Assembly: GCA_002291955.1 (NCBI GenBank)
Contig: DBBA01000250.1
Location: forward strand, 1 to 28,510
Direction of reading: 5' to 3'
DNA length: 28,510 bases
Source: Rhodobacteraceae bacterium UBA996
GTDB lineage: Bacteria > Pseudomonadota > Alphaproteobacteria > Rhodobacterales > Rhodobacteraceae
A model generated the notes under the pieces. It was not told the DNA's origin and searched no databases. It saw nothing but the letters and a program-made list of their open reading frames with translations. Made by a program: the position numbers and the translations under genes. Numbering within the stretch: position 1 is the stretch's first letter; every line of letters starts with the position of its first letter. Shown one piece after another: positions 14,325 through 22,544 of this stretch.

Positions 14325-15734
14325 ATGACCGATGACGCGCTTCCCCTGCTGATCGAACAGCGCCGGTCCAACTGGGTGCGCCTGCGCACGCTGATCGTCC
14401 TGCGCTGGATCGCCATCGGCGGGCAGCTGGCGGCGATCTTCGCCGCGCAGTCCGCGTTCGGGATCGTGCTGGACGTGGGGCTTTGCTATCTCGCCGTCGG
14501 GGCCGCAGTCATCGCGAACCTCGTCGCCATCTTCATCTACCCCGAGAACAAGCGCCTGTCCGAGGAAGCCGTGCTTCTGATGCTGGTGTTCGACGTGACG
14601 CAACTGGCGTTCCTGCTCTATCTGACCGGGGGCCTCAGCAACCCGTTCGCGCTTCTGGTGCTCGCACCCGTCACGATCTCGGCCAGCACGCTGCAACTGC
14701 GCTCGACCCTGTTCGTCGGCGCCACTGCGGCGCTGATGGTGTCGCTCGTGGCCTTCGTCCATGAACCCTTGCAGCGGGTCGATGGCACCATCCTGTCGCT
14801 CGATCCGATGTTCCGCTTCGGCTTTTGGGCCGCGATCCTGATCGGCATCGCCTTCGTCGCCGCCTATGCCCACCGCGTCACGTCCGAGGTGCACCGCATG
14901 TCCGACGCGCTTCTGGCGACCCAGATGGCGCTGGCCCGCGAGCAGAAGCTGACCGACCTCGGTGGCGTGGTGGCGGCGGCGGCACACGAACTGGGCACGC
15001 CGCTTGCCACGATCAAGCTCGCCTCTTCCGAGCTGATCGACGCGCTCGATGACCGCGAGGACCTGCGCGCCGATGCCGAACTGATCCGCGAACAGGCCGA
15101 CCGGTGCCGGGACATCCTGCGCGGCATGGGACGGGCGGGCAAATCCGACACGCACCTGCGCAGCGCGCCCCTGTCCGCCCTGCTGCGCGAAGCGGCAGAA
15201 CCCCACAGCAACCGCGGCAGGGACCTGTCCTTCGACATCGCGCCCGTGCCCGGCAGCGACGCGCGGCAACCCGTCCTGCCGCGGCGCCCCGAGATGATCC
15301 ACGGCCTGCGCAACCTAGTGCAGAACGCCGTGGATTTCGCGCGATCGTCAGTGATGGTCGAAGGGGCCTGGACCGACCGCAGGATCATCGTGCGCATCTC
15401 GGACGACGGCGACGGCTTCCCGCCCCAGGTCCTTGGCCGCATCGGCGACCCCTTCGTCAGCAGCCGACGCGACGGCGGGTCCGGGTCGCAGCCGGGCTAC
15501 GAGGGGATGGGGCTGGGCCTGTTCATCGCCAAGACTCTGCTGGAACGGACGGGCGCGGAACTGTCGTTCTCCAACGGATCCGACGCGCTTCTGGACAGCA
15601 CGCCCGGCGCGGGGCCGTCCCGCCCGTTCCGTGCAGGCGCGATCGTCGAGGTCTCGTGGCCCCGGGCCGGGGTCGCCCAGGACGAAACCTCCGGTCGCAA
15701 GCCGCTGGGCGAGAACCTTCCGATCACCAGCTGA
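14325..15734 (+). CDS. regB: Redox sensor histidine kinase RegB/PrrB/ActS
   Basis: A 469-residue membrane histidine kinase. Six transmembrane helices span about residues 22-185, with the quinone-sensing heptad 'GGLSNPF' intact at 102-108. The phosphorylated H221 lies in 'AAAAHELGTPLATIKLASSE', and the redox-active cysteine of the RegB dimer interface is C261 in 'REQADRCRDILRGMGRAG'. The ATPase domain shows the N box 'LRNLVQNAVDFA', 'DDGDGFP' and 'YEGMGLGLFIAKTLLERTG'. RegB phosphorylates RegA under reducing conditions. It is divergent from senC-regA, as in Rhodobacter. The Shine-Dalgarno before the ATG is weak. All sensor residues are present, so the system should be functional. Confidence 0.97.
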   Translation: MTDDALPLLIEQRRSNWVRLRTLIVLRWIAIGGQLAAIFAAQSAFGIVLDVGLCYLAVGAAVIANLVAIFIYPENKRLSEEAVLLMLVFDVTQLAFLLYLTGGLSNPFALLVLAPVTISASTLQLRSTLFVGATAALMVSLVAFVHEPLQRVDGTILSLDPMFRFGFWAAILIGIAFVAAYAHRVTSEVHRMSDALLATQMALAREQKLTDLGGVVAAAAHELGTPLATIKLASSELIDALDDREDLRADAELIREQADRCRDILRGMGRAGKSDTHLRSAPLSALLREAAEPHSNRGRDLSFDIAPVPGSDARQPVLPRRPEMIHGLRNLVQNAVDFARSSVMVEGAWTDRRIIVRISDDGDGFPPQVLGRIGDPFVSSRRDGGSGSQPGYEGMGLGLFIAKTLLERTGAELSFSNGSDALLDSTPGAGPSRPFRAGAIVEVSWPRAGVAQDETSGRKPLGENLPITS

Positions 15735-15781
15735 CTGGCACGGGATCAACGGCGAGATGCGCCGCGAATTTCACGCCTTGG

Positions 15782-15795
15782 TTGATTTGCATTAA
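15782..15795. promoter_or_regulatory. FNR-like site upstream of the PAS protein gene
   Basis: TTGATTTGCATTAA matches the FNR/FnrL consensus TTGAT-N4-ATCAA except for one base in the right half. It lies 47 bases after the regB stop and 66 bases before the PAS gene start, next to a CtrA-type box. One degenerate site in a rare AT-rich patch is only suggestive. Confidence 0.35.
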
Positions 15796-15805
15796 GGCGA
15801 TTACC

Positions 15806-15820
15806 TTAAAGGTATGTTAA
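15806..15820. promoter_or_regulatory. CtrA-type box upstream of the PAS/DivL-like gene
   Basis: TTAAAGGTATGTTAA fits the full CtrA recognition sequence TTAA-N7-TTAA exactly and is followed by CC, as in the extended TTAACC half-site. A third TTAA occurs at 15792-15795. TTAA is scarce in such a GC-rich genome. The box lies 40 bases before the PAS gene ATG, where CtrA could activate or repress depending on the promoter. Confidence 0.55.
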
Positions 15821-15860
15821 CCCTTTCGGCACACGGTTCCTCGGAAAGGGTCGGGGACAC

Positions 15861-17465
15861 ATGACACCATACCTCGCACTCGCCTTCGGTGCCGCCCTTG
15901 CCGGCAGCATCGCACTCGCCTTCGGCGCGCTTCTGGTGATCTCGCGCCTGGACAACCGCCGCCGCCGCCTGCGCGAGGCCGTCATGGCCGGCACCGCGGG
16001 CGAGACGGCGTTCCTGTTCGACGACGGCGAACTCCTCGACGCCAGCGAGGCCGGTTACACGATGCTGTCTGCCGGCAGCGGGGTCGGCAGCCACATCGGT
16101 CAGCTGGCGGCGATCCTTGCACCCTCTTTCCCGACCTTCGAAACGGCGCTTGCGAGCCTGCCCGACCGCCACCGCATCGTCCTGACATCCGAGGACGGGC
16201 AGGGGACCCTGACGCTGGAATGGATCGAGGGTCTGGTACGCCTGCGCCTGTCCGATGACAGCGCGGTGCTGTCGGGGTCCAGCCGCCAGACCCTGCGCCT
16301 GATGGAGGAGGAGCTGACAACCCTGCGGGCGATCTCGGACCGGGTTCCGTTCGTCGTCTGGAAACAGGAACCCGACGGCCGCATCACCTGGGCGAACCGC
16401 CGCTACATGGACCTGGTTGCCGAGGTCCATCCGGGCGAGGAAACCGCGTCCTGGCCCCTGCCCCGCCTGTTCGAGGTGGTGACGCTGATGCAGCCGTCGC
16501 CTACCGGCCGTGTCCGGCGGGCATCCTTGCGGATCGGCGCCGCCCCCGAACGCTGGTTCGAGATCTCGTCGGCCGCGCTCGGGTCGGACGTGCTGTTCAC
16601 CGCGGCCGACGCCGATGCCGTCATCAAGGCCGAACAGACCCTGCGCGACTTCGTGCAGACGCTGACCAAGACCTTCGCGCACCTGACCGTCGGACTGGCC
16701 ATCTTCGACAAGAAACGCCAGTTGGCCCTGTTCAACCCCGCGCTCACGGACCTGACGCAGGTTCCCGTCGATTTCCTCAGCCGCCGCCCCACGCTGGCGT
16801 CCTTCCTCGACAAGATGCGCGAACAGCGCATGATCCCTGAACCGCGCGACTATGCCTCGTGGCGCCGCAAGCTCGCCGATCTGGAAGCCGAAGCCGCCAA
16901 CGGCACCTACGAAGAGGTGTGGTCGCTGCCGACCGGGCAGACCTTCCGCGTGATCGGGCGCCCGCACCCGGACGGTGCCGTAGCCTTCCTGTTCGAGGAC
17001 ATCAGCGCCGAAGTGTCGCTGACCCGCCGCTTCCGCGCGGAACTGGAGATGGGGCAGACCGTGATCGACAGTCTGCCCGAAGCGATCGCCGTCTTTACCG
17101 CATCCGGCGTGCTGGCGATGGGCAACGCGGCCTACGCGCGGCTCTGGGGCCACGATCCGACCACATCCATCGCAACGGCCACGGCAATCGACGCGACGAC
17201 GATCTGGGCGGCCGCCTGCCGCCCGTCGCCGGTCTGGGGCGAGATCCGGGATTTCGTGCAAAGCTATGGCGACCGCGCACCCTGGGACGGCGACGTCGAG
17301 ATGGCGAACGGACTGTCGCTGACGGTGCGGGTGGTGCCCCTTCAGGGGGGGTCGACGCTGGTCGGTTTCTCGGGCCCGGCGCTTGACGCAATCCCCGTCG
17401 CGGATCCCCAGGCCAACAGTGTCGGGACACCCGCACCCAAGGTCGCGCAGGCCGCGTCGGCCTGA
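15861..17465 (+). CDS. Membrane-anchored PAS-domain protein, probable DivL-type regulator
   Basis: A 534-residue protein with an N-terminal transmembrane helix (about 5-27, 'LALAFGAALAGSIALAFGAL') and then several PAS-like modules: one from about 155 ('RVPFVVWKQEPDGRITWANR'), one from about 270 ('FAHLTVGLAIFDKKRQLALF') and one from about 400 ('VIDSLPEAIAVFTASGVLAM'). There is no histidine phosphotransfer or ATPase domain. This matches the PAS protein called DivL in Rhodobacter capsulatus, shorter than Caulobacter DivL, which acts in the CckA-ChpT-CtrA phosphorelay and gene transfer agent control. Position before tsaE and the CtrA box upstream support that role, but the identification is inference. 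The leader contains an 8-bp hairpin (15820-15827 with 15844-15851) close to the start codon. Confidence 0.7.
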   Translation: MTPYLALAFGAALAGSIALAFGALLVISRLDNRRRRLREAVMAGTAGETAFLFDDGELLDASEAGYTMLSAGSGVGSHIGQLAAILAPSFPTFETALASLPDRHRIVLTSEDGQGTLTLEWIEGLVRLRLSDDSAVLSGSSRQTLRLMEEELTTLRAISDRVPFVVWKQEPDGRITWANRRYMDLVAEVHPGEETASWPLPRLFEVVTLMQPSPTGRVRRASLRIGAAPERWFEISSAALGSDVLFTAADADAVIKAEQTLRDFVQTLTKTFAHLTVGLAIFDKKRQLALFNPALTDLTQVPVDFLSRRPTLASFLDKMREQRMIPEPRDYASWRRKLADLEAEAANGTYEEVWSLPTGQTFRVIGRPHPDGAVAFLFEDISAEVSLTRRFRAELEMGQTVIDSLPEAIAVFTASGVLAMGNAAYARLWGHDPTTSIATATAIDATTIWAAACRPSPVWGEIRDFVQSYGDRAPWDGDVEMANGLSLTVRVVPLQGGSTLVGFSGPALDAIPVADPQANSVGTPAPKVAQAASA

Positions 17466-17523
17466 CGTATCCGTCATCGACACGACCCTTGCCGACGGCA
17501 ACCGGTCCATCCGATAAGGTCGC

Positions 17524-18012
17524 ATGACGACCGCAACCGCCACGCTTTCCCTTGACATTGCGCTGCCCGACGAAGCTGCAACAGGGCAGTTGGCGGCAAC
17601 CCTCGCCCGGTGTCTGCGGGCCGGGGACACGGTCCTGCTTCAGGGCGACCTTGGCGCCGGCAAGTCGACCCTGGCCCGGGCGCTGATCCGCGCGCGGCTG
17701 GCTGCCCCCGATCTGCAGGTTCCCTCGCCGACCTTTACCCTGGTGCAGGTCTATGGGGACGGGCTGGATGTCATCTGGCACGCCGATCTCTATCGCCTGG
17801 GCGGCTCGGACGAGGTCGTCGAGCTTGGCTTGGCGGATGCCTTTGGCACAGCGATCTGCCTGGTGGAATGGCCCGAGCGGCTGGGCGGACTGACCCCGCC
17901 CGACGCGCTGACCATCGCCCTGTCGCCGTCGGGGGGTGACGTGCGGCGGGCGCAGATGCGCGGGTCGGGCGACTGGACCGCACGGCTGGCGGACCTCGCA
18001 CCCGATGACTGA
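17524..18012 (+). CDS. tsaE: tRNA threonylcarbamoyladenosine biosynthesis ATPase TsaE
   Basis: A 162-residue P-loop ATPase that works with TsaB and TsaD in t6A formation on tRNAs. Walker A is 'GDLGAGKST' (41-49); 'VPSPTFTLVQVY' and 'IWHADLYRLGGSDEVVELGL' are family signatures, the latter with the TsaE Asp; 'CLVEWPERLG' follows. It starts 58 bases after the PAS gene and overlaps the amgK start by 8 bases. It heads a chain of overlapping genes through addA. Length and motifs are normal. Confidence 0.95.
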   Translation: MTTATATLSLDIALPDEAATGQLAATLARCLRAGDTVLLQGDLGAGKSTLARALIRARLAAPDLQVPSPTFTLVQVYGDGLDVIWHADLYRLGGSDEVVELGLADAFGTAICLVEWPERLGGLTPPDALTIALSPSGGDVRRAQMRGSGDWTARLADLAPDD

Positions 18013-18940
18013 CCGCGAGGCAGCGATTACCGCGTTCCTTCGGGGCGCCGGTTGGTCCGCGGCCGCGTCGCAGGCGCTGGCGGGCGACGCCTCGCCGCGC
18101 CGCTACCGTCGCCTGCACGGACCGGGCGGCACCGCCATCCTGATGGACGCCCCTTCGGCAACCTGCGGACCGGTCACGCCGTTCCTGCGCGTGTCGGCGC
18201 ATCTGGCGGGCCTTGGTCTCTCGGCGCCGCGCGTGCTGGCGGCCGATGCTGCCGCCGGTCTGATCCTGCTCGAGGATCTGGGGGACGACGACTTTCTCTG
18301 CGTGATCGACCGGGGCGATGTGCCGGAACAGACGCTGTATCTGGCTGCGCTTGACGCGGTTGCGGCACTGCAGGCCGCCCCGCCGCCTCCGGATCTCACG
18401 ACATGGACCGCGGCGCATATGGCCGCCCTGACCCGCCCCGCGTTCGAGGAAGGCCCGGGCGGCACGCAGGCTTTTGACCACTGGGCGGGGCCCATCGCCG
18501 ACACGCTGGCCGATGTGTGCGCCGCCCCGCCAGTGTTCTGCCACCGCGATTTTCATGCCGGGAACCTGTTCTGGCTGCCCGACCGGCCCGGTCCTGCCCG
18601 GGTTGGCATCATCGACCACCAGGACGCCTTTGCCGGTCCCGCCGCCTATGATCTCGTCTCGCTGCTGACCGACGCGCGGCGCGACCTTGCGCCCGGTCTG
18701 CCCGACGTTCTGGTCCGGCGCTGGCTGGACCTGACGGGGGGCGACGCGTCGGCCCTGGCGCAGGACATGGCCGTGCTTGCCGTGCAGCGGAACCTGCGCG
18801 TGCATGGGGTGCTGACCCGACTCGCGCGGACCGGCCGACCGCACTACGCGGCGTTCCTGCCGCGCGTCCGGGCGCACCTATTGCGCGCGCTCGACACTGT
18901 TCCTGCACTCGCCCGGCTCGCGCCACAGGTGCTGCCATGA
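18005..18940 (+). CDS. amgK: N-acetylmuramate/N-acetylglucosamine anomeric kinase AmgK-like
   Basis: A 311-residue aminoglycoside-phosphotransferase-fold kinase. It has the Brenner motif 'CHRDFHAGNLFW' (catalytic D182 and N187) and the metal-binding 'GIIDHQDAFAGPAAYDLVSL'. AmgK phosphorylates the anomeric position of MurNAc (and GlcNAc), feeding MurU in a peptidoglycan-recycling bypass that gives intrinsic fosfomycin tolerance in species that have it. The adjacent murU gene makes this assignment much stronger than the fold alone. The ATG at 18005 lies inside the last codons of tsaE. The stop overlaps murU as ATGA. Confidence 0.88.
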   Translation: MTDREAAITAFLRGAGWSAAASQALAGDASPRRYRRLHGPGGTAILMDAPSATCGPVTPFLRVSAHLAGLGLSAPRVLAADAAAGLILLEDLGDDDFLCVIDRGDVPEQTLYLAALDAVAALQAAPPPPDLTTWTAAHMAALTRPAFEEGPGGTQAFDHWAGPIADTLADVCAAPPVFCHRDFHAGNLFWLPDRPGPARVGIIDHQDAFAGPAAYDLVSLLTDARRDLAPGLPDVLVRRWLDLTGGDASALAQDMAVLAVQRNLRVHGVLTRLARTGRPHYAAFLPRVRAHLLRALDTVPALARLAPQVLP

Positions 18941-19626
18941 CCCTGCCCGCCGCGGCCTTCATTCCGGCGGCCGGTTTCGGCACCCGGATGCGCCCGCTGA
19001 CCCTGACGCAGCCCAAACCCCTGATCGCGCTGGGCGGCGCGCCGCTGCTCGACCGTGCCATCGGGCTGGCGCGCGACGCGGGGGTGGCGCGGATCGCGGT
19101 GAACGCCCACCATCTGGGCGACCGCATCGTGGCACATCTGGCGGGCACAGGCATCGCCGTGTCAGTGGAAGAACCCGACATCCTCGACACCGGCGGCGGC
19201 CTGAAAGCCGCGCTGCCGCTGCTGGGACCGGCCGACCCGGTGCTGACGCTGAACCCCGACGTCCTGTATCTTGGCCCGAACCCGGTGCGCGCGCTGTCGG
19301 GCGCCTGGCGTGACGGGTCCATCGACGCGCTCCTGCTCGTCGTGCCCCTGGACCGCGCGGCCGGGCGGTCGCGCGGCGATTTCGACGTTGCGCCCGACGG
19401 ACGGATCCGGCGGGGCGGGGATGCGGTCTATGCCGGGGCGCAACTGATCCGCCCGGGCGTCCTTGCCGACTGGCCCGACCGGGTCTTCGGCCTCAACCCG
19501 GTCTGGGACGCGCTGATCGCCCGGGACCGCATCCGTGCCGTGGTCTACCCGGGCCACTGGCACGACGTCGGGACGCCACAGGCACTGTCCGACGCCGAAG
19601 CGGCGCTTGCCGCGGCGCGGCCATGA
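18937..19626 (+). CDS. murU: N-acetylmuramate-1-phosphate uridylyltransferase MurU-like
   Basis: A 229-residue nucleotidyltransferase. The N-terminal signature 'IPAAGFGTRMRPLTLTQPKP' contains the GxGTRM loop and the catalytic Lys; 'DTGGGLKAALPLLG' and 'LTLNPDVLYLG' form the rest of the nucleotide/sugar site. MurU couples MurNAc-1-P with UTP to UDP-MurNAc, completing the recycling route started by AmgK. The start overlaps the amgK stop (ATGA) and the end overlaps the addB start (ATGA). The catalytic aspartate in 'NPD' is present. Substrate specificity among sugar nucleotidyltransferases is inferred from the amgK pairing. Confidence 0.88.
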   Translation: MTLPAAAFIPAAGFGTRMRPLTLTQPKPLIALGGAPLLDRAIGLARDAGVARIAVNAHHLGDRIVAHLAGTGIAVSVEEPDILDTGGGLKAALPLLGPADPVLTLNPDVLYLGPNPVRALSGAWRDGSIDALLLVVPLDRAAGRSRGDFDVAPDGRIRRGGDAVYAGAQLIRPGVLADWPDRVFGLNPVWDALIARDRIRAVVYPGHWHDVGTPQALSDAEAALAAARP

Positions 19627-22544
19627 CGGCCCTGCACGGGATCTGGGGGATCGACCCCGGCACCGACTTCGCCGCGGCCTTTGCGGCCGGCCTGATCGCA
19701 CGCCATGCTGACCAGCCGCCCGAAGAGCTGGCCCGGGTGCGCGTGATCGTGCCCACCCGTGCGCTGCAGACCCGGATCACCACCGAACTGTCCCGCGGCG
19801 CGGCGCGGCTTCTGCCGCGGGTCGAGGTTCTGGACGACCTGGCCGATGATCCCGTCCTTGCGCTGCCGCCTGCCGACCCCGGACTGGTGCGCATGCTGAC
19901 ACTGGCCCGGCTCGTCGCGCGCCTGGTCGCGGCCGAACCGGGTCTTGCCCCACCATCCGCCGTGTTTGACCTGGCCGAGACGCTGGCCGCGCTCCTGGAC
20001 GAGATGCAGGCCGAGGGCGTGGCCCCCGACCGGCTGGCCACGCTCGACGTGGCCGACCATGCTGCCCACTGGCAGACGTCGCTGCGGTTCCTGTCGCTGC
20101 TCGGCACGGTCGCCGGGGATGTCCTCGCGGGGCCAGAGGGACGGCTTCGTGACGCCGTGCTGGCGCTGGCGTCCGGGTGGCACCTTGCGCCCCCGGCCCA
20201 TCCCGTGATCCTCGCCGGTTCGACGGCGTCGCGCGCGCCCGCCCGGCTTCTGGCACATGCCGTGGCCGCCCTGCCCGGGGGCGCCGTTGTCCTTCCCGGC
20301 TTCGACTTCGCCATGCCCGCGCACGCCTGGGCCGCCCTGTCCGATCCGCGCACGGGCGAGGATCACCCGCAGTTCCGGCATGCGCGCCTGATGTCGGACC
20401 TGGGCCATGATCCAGCGCAGGTCACACGCTGGCATGGCCAGGCGCCAAACCCCGCCCGCGCCGCGCTGATCTCGCTCGCGCTGCGCCCGGCGCCGGTGAC
20501 AGACCAGTGGCTGACCGAGGGCCCCGCCCTGCACGACCCCGCCGCCGCGGTGCAGGACCTGACCCTGATCGAGGCACCCGATCCGCGGGCCGAGGCCGCG
20601 GCCATCGCCTGCATACTGCGGGACGCGCTGGAACAGGGTCTGTCGGCAACGCTGATGACGCCCGACCGTCTGCTCGCGCGGCGGGTGGCGGCTGTGCTTG
20701 ACGGCTGGCAGCTGCGGGCCGATGACAGTGCCGGGCGGCCGCTGTCGCTGACGGCTCCGGGCAGGTTCCTGCGCCACGTTGCGGCGTTGCGGACCGACAG
20801 GCTGACGGCCGAGGCGCTGGTGGTGCTCCTGAAGCATCCGCTGACCCACAGCGGCACGGGCCGTGGACCGCACCTGCTGTTCACCCGCGAACTGGAACTG
20901 CGGCTGCGCCGGTCCGGTCCGCCGTTCCCCGACCGGGCAGCGCTGGCCGCCTGGGCGGGCAGCGACCGCGCGCCACCTGGCGCTGGGCCTTGGGCGGACT
21001 GGCTGACGGCCGCCCTGCCCGAAACCGTCCCGGACAGCACCGCCCCGATCGCCGACCACATCCGTCAGCACTTGGCCCTGGCCGAGACGCTGGCCGCAGG
21101 ACCGGGCGGGGCCGCCGACAACCTGTGGGCCGAGGCCGCCGGCATTTCCGCGCGGGAGGCGATGACCGCGCTGGCCGAGGCTGCCGCCCACGGCGCACCC
21201 GTCACCGCCCGGGACTATGCGCGGCTCCTCGACCGGGTCCTGTCGGGCCGCAACGTGCCCGACGACACGCCCGCCCACCCGCGCCTGCGCCTGCGCGGAC
21301 CGCGCGGAGCCCGCAGCGAGACAGCGGACGTTATGGTCCTCGCCGGTCTGAACGACGGGGTCTGGCCCGCCTTCGCGGCGCCCGACCCGTGGATGTCGCG
21401 GGGCATGCGGCATGCGGCAGGTCTGTTGCTGCCTGAACGGCAGATCGGCCTGTCAGCCCATGACTTCCAGATCGCCGCCTGTGCTCGCCGGGTCGTCCTG
21501 ACGCGCGCCCGGCGCGACGACTCGGCGGAAACCCTGCCTTCGCGCTGGCTGAACCGGCTGATGAACCTGATGGCAGGATTGGCCGGCGGCTGGACCGACG
21601 CGCTGGCCGCCATGCGCGCGCGCGGCAACCGCTGGCTGGAGGTTGGCGCGGCGCTGTCGCGTCCCGCCGCCCCGGTTCCGCCCGAACCGCGCCCGGCACC
21701 TGCGCCGCCGGTCCTGACCCGGCCCGCGGCGCTGTCGATCACGCAGATCCAGACCCTGATCCGGGATCCCTACGCCATCTATGCGCGCGAGGTCCTGCGC
21801 CTGCGCCCCCTCGATCCGCTGACCCGCGCCCCCGATCCGCGGGACCGGGGCACCGTGCTGCACGCCGTGCTCGAGGCGTTGGTGGCCGAGGATCCCTATG
21901 ACGAGGCCGCCTTTGCCGCGGCCCTGCTGACGCGCGCCGAAACGCGCCTGACGGCCGAGGTTCCCTGGCCCGCCGCGCGTCGCCTGTGGCTGGCCCGGCT
22001 GGCAACCGCCGCTGCCGATTTCGCTGCGGGCGAGACCGCGCGCCGCGACGAGGCCGCACCCTTTGTGCGCGAAGGGGCGGCGGCGCTGGACCTGCCGGGC
22101 CTGCGCTTCCGGCTGACCGGCAAGATCGACCGGATCGACCGCGCCAAGGACGGAGCGTACCGCATCTACGACTACAAGACCGGCGCCCCCCCGAAGGCGC
22201 AGGAACAGACCCATTTCGACCGCCAACTGGCGCTGTCCGCGCTCTGCGTGGCGCGGGGTGCGGTGGACGGTGTCCCGGCGGCACCCGTCGCCGACGCGGC
22301 GTTCCTGTCGCTTGCCCCGGGCGCCGCGGTCGAAGCCGCGCCTTCCGCGGACCTTGACGCGGATGCGGTCGAGGCAGCGTTGCGGCGGCTGCTTTCGGCC
22401 TGGGCCGACCCCACCCGCGGCTATGCTGCGCGCCGTGCAGTCAAGAAGACCTTCGGCATGGACCCCGGCGCGTACGACCACCTCGCCCGCTTCGGAGAAT
22501 GGGCTCAGACCGACCCGCCACAGGTCACGCCGGTGGGCCGATGA
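19623..22544 (+). CDS. addB: Double-strand break repair protein AddB
   Basis: A 973-residue AddB of the alphaproteobacterial AddAB helicase-nuclease, which resects double-strand breaks for RecA loading. The N-terminal helicase-like half ('VRVIVPTRALQTRITTELSR') lacks a Walker A, as expected for this branch. A UvrD-like region contains 'VMVLAGLNDGVWP'. The C-terminal PD-(D/E)XK nuclease shows 'DRGTVLHAVLEALV', 'LTGKIDRIDRAKDG' (about 830) and 'YRIYDYKTGAPP' (about 847), with the catalytic Asp and Lys. It overlaps murU at the start and addA at the end (both ATGA), so AddA and AddB should be made in balance. Confidence 0.95.
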   Translation: MTALHGIWGIDPGTDFAAAFAAGLIARHADQPPEELARVRVIVPTRALQTRITTELSRGAARLLPRVEVLDDLADDPVLALPPADPGLVRMLTLARLVARLVAAEPGLAPPSAVFDLAETLAALLDEMQAEGVAPDRLATLDVADHAAHWQTSLRFLSLLGTVAGDVLAGPEGRLRDAVLALASGWHLAPPAHPVILAGSTASRAPARLLAHAVAALPGGAVVLPGFDFAMPAHAWAALSDPRTGEDHPQFRHARLMSDLGHDPAQVTRWHGQAPNPARAALISLALRPAPVTDQWLTEGPALHDPAAAVQDLTLIEAPDPRAEAAAIACILRDALEQGLSATLMTPDRLLARRVAAVLDGWQLRADDSAGRPLSLTAPGRFLRHVAALRTDRLTAEALVVLLKHPLTHSGTGRGPHLLFTRELELRLRRSGPPFPDRAALAAWAGSDRAPPGAGPWADWLTAALPETVPDSTAPIADHIRQHLALAETLAAGPGGAADNLWAEAAGISAREAMTALAEAAAHGAPVTARDYARLLDRVLSGRNVPDDTPAHPRLRLRGPRGARSETADVMVLAGLNDGVWPAFAAPDPWMSRGMRHAAGLLLPERQIGLSAHDFQIAACARRVVLTRARRDDSAETLPSRWLNRLMNLMAGLAGGWTDALAAMRARGNRWLEVGAALSRPAAPVPPEPRPAPAPPVLTRPAALSITQIQTLIRDPYAIYAREVLRLRPLDPLTRAPDPRDRGTVLHAVLEALVAEDPYDEAAFAAALLTRAETRLTAEVPWPAARRLWLARLATAAADFAAGETARRDEAAPFVREGAAALDLPGLRFRLTGKIDRIDRAKDGAYRIYDYKTGAPPKAQEQTHFDRQLALSALCVARGAVDGVPAAPVADAAFLSLAPGAAVEAAPSADLDADAVEAALRRLLSAWADPTRGYAARRAVKKTFGMDPGAYDHLARFGEWAQTDPPQVTPVGR

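Noticed and set aside
15801..17630. A 609-codon minus-strand frame opposite the PAS gene
   Set aside because: Arg/Gly/Gln-rich shadow translation without recognisable domains; the plus-strand PAS protein has a membrane helix and PAS motifs.
19545..21413. A 622-codon minus-strand frame opposite addB
   Set aside because: It has no domain and its composition is that of a shadow frame. addB is complete and coupled to its neighbours.
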